Assembly (NCBI GenBank): GCA_035222895.1
Contig: JAVYIG010006820.1
Coordinates: forward strand, 1-64,000
Source of the DNA: Strongylocentrotus droebachiensis
Lineage: Eukaryota > Echinodermata > Echinoidea > Camarodonta > Strongylocentrotidae
DNA: 64,000 nt
Direction: 5' to 3'
Within the stretch, counting starts at the first letter, position 1, and every line of letters begins with the position of its first letter. The position numbers and the translations under genes are program-made. Of this stretch, positions 56,793 to 64,000 are shown piece after piece. Below the pieces are notes generated by a model that saw nothing but the letters and a program-made list of their open reading frames with translations, was not told the DNA's origin and searched no databases.

Positions 56793-57404
56793 AACAAAAT
56801 GTCTTTTAAAATCAATACACAATGCATGCTCTAATTTTGCATATAATTGAGTATTATTTGAAACACAAAAATATCCTTGATATCAATGGATTAGTGTGCT
56901 TATGAACACATACTTGATTTACTTGATCATCCTATAAAATCTTGCTGACAAGAAATGTATGTCTCACTGAGAGGATCATTCTTTATCTTATTACTATTAT
57001 AGTTTGATATATTATGTATTTTGAAGTATCTAAATTGAGACATGCGCCCCTAGATTAAAAACATTACAAAAATGAGTGTATAAACGAAATTAAGGTAATA
57101 TCTGCAAATATGTCTGTGAAGAAAAATGATTCAAATCAAATTAACACCTCAATTTGAATATGTAATTTCTCATTGCTTAAAATCTGCCATCCTCTACAAA
57201 ACACTAGGAAGTCTATATACAATATTCAATTATATAAGGCTATATTTTGTGTCTGGTCATTCAACGCCCCCCCCCCCCCCCCCCCCCCCTCTCTCCATCT
57301 CCCTCGTACCCTATTTCCCCCCTTCTCGCATCTTGCCCCTTCCCCTCCTTATCCTTCCCTTTTTAGCCTCTTCCTCCTTCTCCTTTCAATTTCATGCGAC
57401 TGAC
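56793..57404. other. Intergenic tract with poly(C) run
   Basis: A run of more than 20 C (57267-57289) is followed by pyrimidine-rich sequence to 57385. The 186-codon plus-strand frame 57126-57686 spans this C/T tract and part of a MITE, so it is judged spurious: no domains, and Pro/Leu/Ser strings come from the tract. Confidence 0.5.
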
Positions 57405-57815
57405 ATATATATTGTTATATACCTCATACATAGACTGTCATTCACTGATTGGTCAAAACTATATCACGTGACAAGGAGCATTTTGATCTATCATTGCATC
57501 AGAGGGTTTGATAGAGCTACTATCAAACCCTGTGATAGAACTCCTAAACCCTGCGCGATTTTTGCACACATACAGAGCGTACAATATTTCAAATGCGCGC
57601 TCAAGCCATGCAATTTACGCTGGGCCGCAGTAACTGCATTACCTTACAGTATGTATGTTAGATTTCTTTTAGCATTGGATATTTGAAACTGTTTTGAGCT
57701 TCAAAATACTGTAAATATATTAATGTGATGAGCATATAGACTCTTGATATTAGATTTATTTTCGGGACCTATTCATGAATCAATGAAAAGGATGAGGTAT
57801 ATAAAACAAATATGG
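57405..57815. mobile_element. MITE with ATATACCTCAT inverted ends
   Basis: The left end ATATATTGTTATATACCTCA and the complement of the right end, ATATTTGTTTTATATACCTC, are alike. Looser similarity continues inward for about 45 bases (CATTCACTGATTGGTC and CATTGATTCATGAATAGGTC). A perfect 12-bp stem, AGGGTTTGATAG/CTATCAAACCCT, lies at 57503-57531. It overlaps the left part of the palindrome at 57795-57990. Confidence 0.5.
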
Positions 57816-57990
57816 GCTGCTCTGTGATCGGATGGTGGAGGAAATTATCACTCCCTCGGTTGTGTTATACCAGCCTTTCTATCACCCCTCGGCTTCGCCT
57901 CGGGGGTGATAGAAGGGCCGGTATGAACACCACCTTGGGAGGGATAATTTCCACCATCATCCTCATGAGCAGTCAATATTTGTATATTGT
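57795..57990. repeat. ~190-bp palindrome centred near 57898
   Basis: The left arm GATGGTGGAGGAAATTATCA, then CTCCCTCGGTTGTGTTATAC and CTTTCTATCACCCC is mirrored by GGGGTGATAGAAGGGCCGGT, then GAACACCACCTTGGGAGGG and ATAATTTCCACCATCATCC. Outer AAATATGGGCTGCTC/GAGCAGTCAATATTT pairing extends the stem. The loop is a G+C-rich GGCTTCGCC. No coding sequence. Likely a stem-loop transposon. Confidence 0.8.
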
Positions 57991-58296
57991 TCAATCACAG
58001 TCTCTTCTTTACAAGGTTCCTTAAATAAGTTATTTTAAGTAACCATTACCAGCAACTACTATCTGTATTCCACAGATCAAAATGGAAACGAGGCAACCAA
58101 TATAAATATGTGCACATTCATTACACAATCAAGACACAATAACAAATATCCCTGGCAGGAATTTTTCAAATTATTCAGCTGATGTCTGTAATTCCAAAAT
58201 TTACACTGCAAACCTTTTTCAGAGAACGACAATCCAGAATGTGTCAATTTTGATAGCCTTGCACCAAAGTGAGGAGAAACCTTGCCCCCGCTTGGA

Positions 58297-58539
58297 TTAG
58301 ATCAAAACCGCTGGAACCTCGCAGGGAGTAACGCCCGGGGCAACTAAACTCTCCACATCAGTAGGCATTACATCCACCCTCCTCTCTCGTCTTCGCCAAG
58401 CCAGTCTCCATGAACGTCTTGGCCTATCACAGCCATGACTGACAATTTGGGGCAGTATTGATTCAATATCCCACAATCCGTTCAATCCTGGGAGGCTAAT
58501 TTTAGCCCTTGGCTTAGAATAAGACCTCACTTTACCCAT
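58297..58539 (-). other. Unrecognised 80-codon open frame in G+C-richer DNA
   Basis: Preceded in frame by TAA. It reads MGKVRSYSKPRAKISLPGLN at the start, has an Arg-rich segment (WRLAWRRRERR) in the middle and ends ...CEVPAVLI. The G+C content is higher than in the flanks, and the composition is protein-like. However, I recognise no family, and no splice or polyadenylation signals tie it to a gene. It may be an ORF fragment of a mobile element. Confidence 0.25.
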
Positions 58540-58799
58540 GTCTCTCCCCTGGACTGCCTTTTATTAGGGATCAACTTATTTCTTCTGATGGCTTGGATAA
58601 CCTCTTTGCCTCTCCCAGCCAAATAGAACACACTGAAATAGAGACAAATTTAGCACGAGAAACACTAAACCCATAGCCATGTGAAGGAACTACATTTCAC
58701 AAAACATGGCGCACAAGCAGCGCTACACAAATGAGATCAGATTTCAATAGCCTTCAACTTCTTATAATTTTAAAATTATTAATTGATAGGAGAGCTAGG
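58540..58799. other. Short unique tract without recognised feature
   Basis: Continues the G+C-richer island at its left side, then returns to AT-rich DNA. No element ends were seen. Confidence 0.3.
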
Positions 58800-58873
58800 G
58801 GTCTGTTGAAAGGCAGAAAGGCATTATCTCCTATACTTAAAAGACTTAAAGGCCTTCCGGCTTTCAACAAGCA
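58800..58873. repeat. Hairpin family H, copy 13 (matched arm changes)
   Basis: GTCTGTTGAAAGGCAGAAAG with GCATTATCTCC on the left; TTAAAGGCCTTCCGGCTTTC with AACAAGCA on the right. Where the majority has GCTGAGAG/CTCTCAGC, this copy has GTTGAAAG on the left and CTTTCAAC on the right, so pairing is kept at both changed positions. Confidence 0.8.
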
Positions 58874-60686
58874 ATATACAATATTGATTTGAACTTGATA
58901 TATTATTCATGTTAATTGCATGCATTTGTAATAGTATGGTTTCTATAGCAAATGACTATATGTACTTATCTACCGAGTACAAAGCTTGATGCCGATAAAC
59001 AATACTCTGAATTGGTGGTTGGGAATTATACATACCTGATGGGAGCATCTAACAAGATGAATGCAGGCAGAGGATTGCCTTCAAATATCACCAAAAAGAT
59101 GGAAAGACTTAAGGTACCGTGGAGTTCTGGTACTGATTATATTACTTCATGCACACCTTTTGGAAATGAAGAGGAGGTTACGTCATTTTTCCAAGATGGT
59201 TGAAATGGCTAAGGAGTCAATCCTAACATAAGTGTTTTATATCAAAAGTAATTTTTCCATTGATTGCAAAAGCTCAAAGCATGTTAAAAATTCATCACAT
59301 CAATATTTTGATTGCTTGGTTGTCTTCATTTTGGGGACTGTTCTTTATTTCCTTTTGAAAATGAAAAAAGGTGACAAAAAAAGGAGGTAGAACAAATAAA
59401 TGTAAGTCTATTTTCCTTGGCCTTAAACAATAGGGGCGTGTCATTGGCAGTTGGAGAGATACACACGAGAATGCTGCCATAAAAAGTCATTTTCTTGGAG
59501 AAACTGACCTCAACAAATAATCAATACATAAGAAGCTAATACCTACAAAACTCTAACAGGTGAAAAACGTCCAGACTGCTTGCTTCAAAGAAGAAAAATC
59601 AATAAGCAAAAATTCAATATCCTTGGTTCACAAAATTATTAATCAATTTAGCTTATTCAATACTCAAAAGATAAGAGGTTCATATAGACTAACCAGAATA
59701 TGGTCAAAGGTGTCTGGGGAATATATGTTTATACAGTTTTGAAGGTGTATGCTGAAACCCCAACCCATCTGCAAATAGGCGCTATTTTGCTGTAAAATAG
59801 TAAAGCCAGGATGGGAGACATAATAATGATAATTATTGTAAAATATGCATATTTTAAGGGGGCAAACACTCATAGTTAAAATATATAATAAGACTAGGGA
59901 GTTTTATACACAGTTTGCCACTAAGATTGTATATGGACCAAAATATTGATGACAGAAGTGGGCATACATCTACATGATAGGTCTAAACCATACAGCTCTA
60001 TCTGAACACAGCAGGCCAAGTTTATCAATTTAAAAGCTGTCTTGCAATGTCAGACCTGTTAGACCTGGAATAGCTAGTTTATTAAATTGTGTGATGAGAG
60101 CATGGAAATTGCTAACTCTAAGTAAATGTATGTGAACCAACACCCTTCCACCTCTTTTAAAGTGACTCTGTAACTTTGTCTCAGATTCTGAAACAAAATC
60201 CTGGATTCAGCTCATTTTGCAATCATTAATTAGAACCTTTAGGTCAGTCAGGAACCTCATGACTTTTACAAGTAGATCGCATGTCTGATTATCAAGACAT
60301 TTATGATTGGAAATCGAAATTTCATTTTCCTTTTCCTAACAGATTTTTATAACACTACAATCTATTGGGGTAAATAAGTATGGTAAAACCGGTCACTCAA
60401 AGATTTTTACTTTGTTTGAGGCACTTGATAATTTTGAAGCTCAATTTTTTCAGGGCTTCAATATGACTCCTATCACAGACACTGATAACACGTAGGGCCA
60501 TGCATCTCAGATTTAACAATGTTAAACGGTACCTTTAACAGATTATGTATAAACAAGAGAATAGCAAGCTTTTGTAAGATTGATATACTGTATTTCAGAT
60601 TTCACATAATGATATGGACAGGCCTATTCTGTATGAAAGTTACTCCACATCTACCAAAGATAGGTCTTGATCAGAGGGAGGATATC
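58874..60686. other. Intergenic tract without recognised gene
   Basis: The plus-strand 83-codon frame 58952-59203 has mixed composition but no family features. A run of AAAAAAAGGAGG occurs at 59377. A possible eroded hairpin H lies at 60100-60165 (TGCTAACTCTAAGTAAATGT...AACACCCTTCCACCTCTT). Confidence 0.3.
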
Positions 60687-60764
60687 ATCTGTGGAGAGCC
60701 AGAAGGGTATTAACTCTGTATTGAAGCACATGAGTTAATGACCTTCTAGCTCCATACAGATGGT
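60687..60764. repeat. Hairpin family H, copy 14
   Basis: ATCATCTGTGGAGAGCCAGA with AGGGTATTAACTC on the left; GAGTTAATGACCTTCTAGCT with CCATACAGATGG on the right. The outer CATCTGT/ACAGATG pairing is intact. Confidence 0.85.
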
Positions 60765-61605
60765 ATTTGACTGTTTAGAGGTTGTAAGGTAATAAGCCTC
60801 TCGTGATTTCAACAGTAAATTTGTTCATTAAGGCCAGTCAAAAGGTCACAAATGGATGTATGGCTTGTAAATTGAAATTTCTATTATCAACATTTTCCAG
60901 TTTTTGACATTCCCATTTTCACTACATCAACCAGTTACTTTACATTCCAACCCATCACTGCATGGCATCAGGCACATTCTACAGAGTGAGTAGATAAAGC
61001 AACATACAGTCAAACCTTAGTGGCCACCTCTTTACAAAGACTACCTTCAGGAAAGATGTATTGGAGGACATGTCTTAAAAGGCAAACTATCTACAGTGAC
61101 CAAGTTTTTGTTCCTCGTGGGTGATCATTATAGACAGGTTTGACTAGAAATTGACCGATGACCCAACATTTCCTCCAGTGACAATTTCTTCTGGCAATAT
61201 TTCATCAAAGATGTAGGGAAAGGGCTTACGGTTGCAGGTGGATTTTAGGTTATACTTAGGGTTGTTAGGGTTAAAATTAAGTACAAATAGTTGCAAGTAA
61301 GTTTTATATTATAAGGTTTAAAGTCAGGATTAGCAATATGGTTCAGGGTTCAAGTTACTGGTAGGAGCTTTGTTACTAATATATGCAGTATACTAATTGC
61401 AGAGCAATGTTGCCTCAGCATGTGTCATAGAACCAACTGACCTTGGGCTATTCTGGTCACCAAGCCCATCAGGTTTTTTTCTTCAAAATCAGCGCTCAAG
61501 CCATTGGTTTGAAACACTGTTGCAACGATGTCTCTGGCCTGTGTTTACTCTGTTAATCGAAAGATGGACGGATGGCTTGGTATTTACTGTTGCAGAAGTA
61601 GAGTA
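60765..61605. other. Intergenic tract without recognised gene
   Basis: 60990-61145 has the 'CAGTCAAACCTTAGTGGCCAC' and 'GACAGGTTTGACTA' words. These are inverted relative to each other (TCAAACCT and AGGTTTGA) about 130 bases apart and may bound a small MITE. No exon was recognised. Confidence 0.35.
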
Positions 61606-62335
61606 TATGATGCGGCAATAACTAACATTTACGTTTCTCATGGAAATTAAAAAGCAGCAATAAATTCAATTATTCTCCTGCCTGTATTCTAAAGGAAGGC
61701 GTGGAATATTTTGTTTTACAAAATTTATTTTGATACAGTTATAGGCAAGTAATATGAATTCCCATGTAATGATGTAAAAGAGAAGTTGTTGCCAATCACA
61801 GCATAACATATAGAAGTTAAAAAAACTGGCATATAGCTTCAAAAACAAAAAGATAAAAAACTTGTCCAAATGTGTATTGTATAAAATGCTAATAACTAAT
61901 CTAAAAACATGCAAAATATCAATGATTTTCAATGTTTTTATTTAAGCAAGTATGAATCTTCAATTTTGTATATGATGCGGCAATAACTAACATTTACGTT
62001 TCTCATGGAAATTAAAAAGCAGCAATAAATTCAATTATTCTCCTGCCTGTATTCTAAAGGAAGGCGTGGAATATTTTGTTTTACAAAATTTATTTTGATA
62101 CAGTTATAGGCAAGTAATATGAATTCCCATGTAATGATGTAAAAGAGAAGTTGTTGCCAATCACAGCATAACATATAGAAGTTAAAAAAACTGGCATATA
62201 GCTTCAAAAACAAAAAGATAAAAAACTTGTCCAAATGTGTATTGTATAAAATGCTAATAACTAATCTAAAAACATGCAAAATATCAATGATTTTCAATGT
62301 TTTTATTTAAGCAAGTATGAATCTTCAATTTTGTA
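61606..62335. repeat. Visually perfect 365-bp tandem duplication
   Basis: Unit 1 (61606-61970) and unit 2 (61971-62335) show no difference by eye, and an 88-codon minus-strand frame in each (61666-61932 and 62031-62297) has the same translation. The duplicated frame is AT-rich, Phe/Leu/Tyr-rich and unrecognised; its conservation reflects recency, not selection. The trinucleotide GTA precedes both units, giving a short microhomology at the breakpoint. Confidence 0.97.
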
Positions 62336-62358
62336 TGTTTATTTGTATGTATGTTTGT

Positions 62359-62511
62359 TTTACCTGACTGCTTAGAAAGCATGTGAATGCTTGTAAGTGA
62401 GCAACCAGGGGACCTTTAAGTCCTCTCTAAGGGACTTGGTAATGAGGATTAGTGCCTTACCAAAAGACTTGGTTACAAGACCACTGCTCGACCACTGAGC
62501 CATCCCGCATG
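62359..62511 (-). mobile_element. tRNA-derived SINE, family B
   Basis: On the minus strand: ATGCGGGATGGCTCAGTGGT with CGAGCAGTGG (A-box region), GTCTTGTAACC in place of a good B box, then TTTGGTAAGGCACTAATCCT, CCCTTAGAGAGGACTTAAAG and CAGTCAGGTAA. These match the copy at 36599-36790 in order. Confidence 0.8.
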
Positions 62512-62513
62512 TC

Positions 62514-62596
62514 CCCTGCTGTGAGCCAAAAGGGCATTAAGTCATGCAGTTTTACAAAGCTTTCCTGCCCCGTCGGTACCCTCAGCAGATGATGGG
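62514..62596. repeat. Hairpin family H, copy 15
   Basis: CCCTGCTGTGAGCCAAAAGG with GCATTAAGTCATG on the left; CTTTCCTGCCCCGTCGGTAC with CCTCAGCAGATGATGG on the right. The outer arms (GCTGTGAG/CTCAGCAG) survive and the inner right arm is eroded. It directly abuts the SINE at 62359-62511. Confidence 0.65.
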
Positions 62597-62675
62597 GTAA
62601 GTAGCCATGTGTTTGTAGAAACATCTTCACATCTAATACTGATATCAGAGGGTGGGGAAAGGGGGGGGGGGTAAA

Positions 62676-62795
62676 TGTGTGCATTGTGAATCATAGGGTG
62701 AGACAGGGCATGTATTATCAAGGAGTAGAGAGTGTGCATTGTGATTCAGAGGATGTAAGAGGGCAAGTATCACGGAAGGGATGAGTAATACCATA
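62676..62795. repeat. Two-copy repeat, ~55-bp period
   Basis: GTGTGCATTGTGAATCATAG with GGTGAGACAGGGCATGTATTATCA and GTGTGCATTGTGATTCAGAG with GATGTAAGAGGGCAAGTATCACG are successive units, followed by GGGATGAGTA. Confidence 0.8.
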
Positions 62796-62879
62796 TCTGA
62801 TCTCATGACACATTGTTACTAGCTTAACACTACATTACTTGCAGAAAGCATCCTAATGTGTGTGTCTGTCTCTTCAGGA

Positions 62880-63560
62880 AAGACAGGCAAAGATGATGAC
62901 AAGTTCATGGTTTTGGTCTTTTGTCTAGCAAAATCTTGTATCAACATGATATATATTTGTTCTGAGCTAAGTACTACTAGGCTTAAATATAGTAAAAAAT
63001 ATGTGTCTTTTATACAAGAAAGAGGACGGATGAAGAAGATGACATATTAGTGTTCCTGGCCTTTTGCCTAATACAATCTGATATAAACATAACACATTGT
63101 TACAAGCTAAAACTGTGAGGCATACATAATAAGCCAGTTTTGACCAAGGTATTTTACCCAACAAAGAAGAGGAAGAGACGAAGATGACACATTTTTTGTT
63201 TTTGCCTTTTGTCCTACATAATCTACTGGGCTTAAACACATATAGGCTCAGTTTGTGTCTGGGGTAACATATCAAACAAAGAAGATGAGAGGATGAAAAT
63301 GAAATGTTTATGTCTTGGCATTATGTCCCAACCAGTTATATGAACATGACACATTGTTATAAGCTAAACACTATCGAGATAACATAAAGCATCAAATATG
63401 TGTCCAAGACTTTTCACCTTGGAACAAAGAGGATGGGAAGAAGATGATACATTTCTGTCTTGGCCTTTTGTGAAGCATGATCTAGTAGGCATATGACGCA
63501 TTGTTACAAGCTAGACACTACTAGGTTCACACATGGATAAACCTGTTGATGTCTTGGGGG
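62880..63560. repeat. Diverged tandem array, ~115-147-bp period, 5 units
   Basis: The word TTGGCCTTTTGTCTA-- occurs in variants at about 62914, 63056, 63203, 63317 and 63458. Each is followed by CATGACACATTGTTACAAGC-like, TAAACACTACTAGGCTTA-like and AACAAAGAAGAGGA.GA.GAAGATGACAC segments. Frames are not maintained between units, so the array is non-coding. Confidence 0.85.
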
Positions 63561-63617
63561 TTTTATCAAAGAAAGAGGAAGAGGGAAAGAAGATTCTCAA
63601 TTGAAAGCGGACATCAT

Positions 63618-63618
63618 C

Positions 63619-63651
<33 letters not shown>

Positions 63652-63660
63652 TAGATAGAT

Positions 63661-63701
<41 letters not shown>

Positions 63702-63712
63702 CAGAGAGCATG
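63618..63712. repeat. (GA)n/(GATA)n microsatellite
   Basis: About 90 bases of AGAGAG with interspersed ATAG. The minus-strand Ser/Leu frame is an artefact. Confidence 0.97.
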
Positions 63713-63917
63713 AGAGATAAATTACATCTTCATGAGCTAAAAATAAAGAGGCAAACTTCTTTAACCCATTGAATTCTGAATGATCTCAATCTGATAAAAG
63801 CTTGCTACACTGACTTCTGGAAGCTTTAGATGTTGAAATGTCTACCTGAAAAAAATGAATTTTTATCCCTTTTTAAAGAATAAATTGACAGTAAAAATTG
63901 CAAATTGGAAAAGAGAA

Positions 63918-64000
63918 ATAATGATGATGATGTTAGCAGTAGTAGAATTAGTAATAGTAATAGTAGTAGTAGTAATAGTAGAATTAGTCATAGTAGTGTT
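63918..64000. repeat. (GAT)n and (TAG)n microsatellite at the window edge
   Basis: GATGATGATG followed by imperfect TAGTAGTAATAG triplets that run to the end of the window. Confidence 0.95.

Noticed and set aside
57126..57686. 186-codon plus-strand open frame, the longest in the window
   Set aside because: It spans a poly(C) run and pyrimidine-rich tract and then the inside of an inverted-repeat element. No domain or motif is recognisable, and the Pro/Leu/Ser strings follow from base composition.
61666..62297. Two identical 88-codon frames suggesting a duplicated gene
   Set aside because: They are identical because the 365-bp DNA unit is tandemly duplicated; the translation is AT-driven Phe/Leu/Tyr-rich with no family.

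Overview
This is eukaryotic, AT-rich, gene-poor DNA. No bacterial operons, rRNA genes, CRISPR arrays or intact transposase genes were found. The only protein-coding gene I can identify is the 5' end of a synapsin gene on the minus strand. Its first coding exon (9041-9282) encodes a classic synapsin A domain (MMNYLRRRFSD...) running into the start of the conserved C domain (LLVIDDLHTDW). Its second coding exon (4627-4684) continues it in frame (AKYFRGK...IRVEQ). The rest of the gene must lie to the left of the window. Synapsin is an animal gene for synaptic-vesicle phosphoproteins. Together with tRNA-derived SINEs carrying a 'TATATAGCGC' body and a (TTA)n tail, a pattern I associate with echinoderms, this suggests an echinoderm, most likely a sea urchin. 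The species assignment is inference.

Layout. 1-4626 is synapsin intron 2, with a SINE fragment, a 90-bp tandem duplication and an ATC microsatellite. 4627-9282 holds the two coding exons and a 4.36-kb intron packed with transposons: a small MITE at 6166-6380, a MITE at 6951-7415 enclosing a LINE reverse-transcriptase scrap, a CpG-rich element at 7441-8276 and a complete SINE at 8400-8684. 9283-12600 is the 5' side of synapsin. An acceptor sits just upstream of the ATG exon, and possible non-coding leader exons end at 11225 and 11408. From about 12.6 kb to 64 kb I find no convincing exon. That stretch is a mosaic of short SINEs, LINE 3' ends, foldback and terminal-inverted-repeat elements, very diverged tandem arrays with units of about 90-400 bp, microsatellites and many poly(G)/poly(C) runs.

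Most interesting non-genic structure. (1) A family of about 75-85 bp hairpins, at least 15 copies, with arms matching GAGCCAGAAGGGCATTAAC and its complement, is scattered over 14.9-62.6 kb, and one copy shows matched changes in both arms. (2) A SINE at 38262-38460 has a promoter-like head resembling 7SL RNA/Alu. (3) A 690-bp TA-flanked element at 38461-39151 carries seven copies of one 15-bp motif in both orientations. (4) A CpG-rich element at 7441-8276 is full of CCGTACG motifs. (5) A visually perfect 365-bp tandem duplication lies at 61606-62335. (6) A roughly 2.8-kb C/T-rich array at 41.0-43.8 kb has been invaded by other elements.

All calls were made by eye. Element ends are approximate unless stated, and copy numbers are minimum counts.
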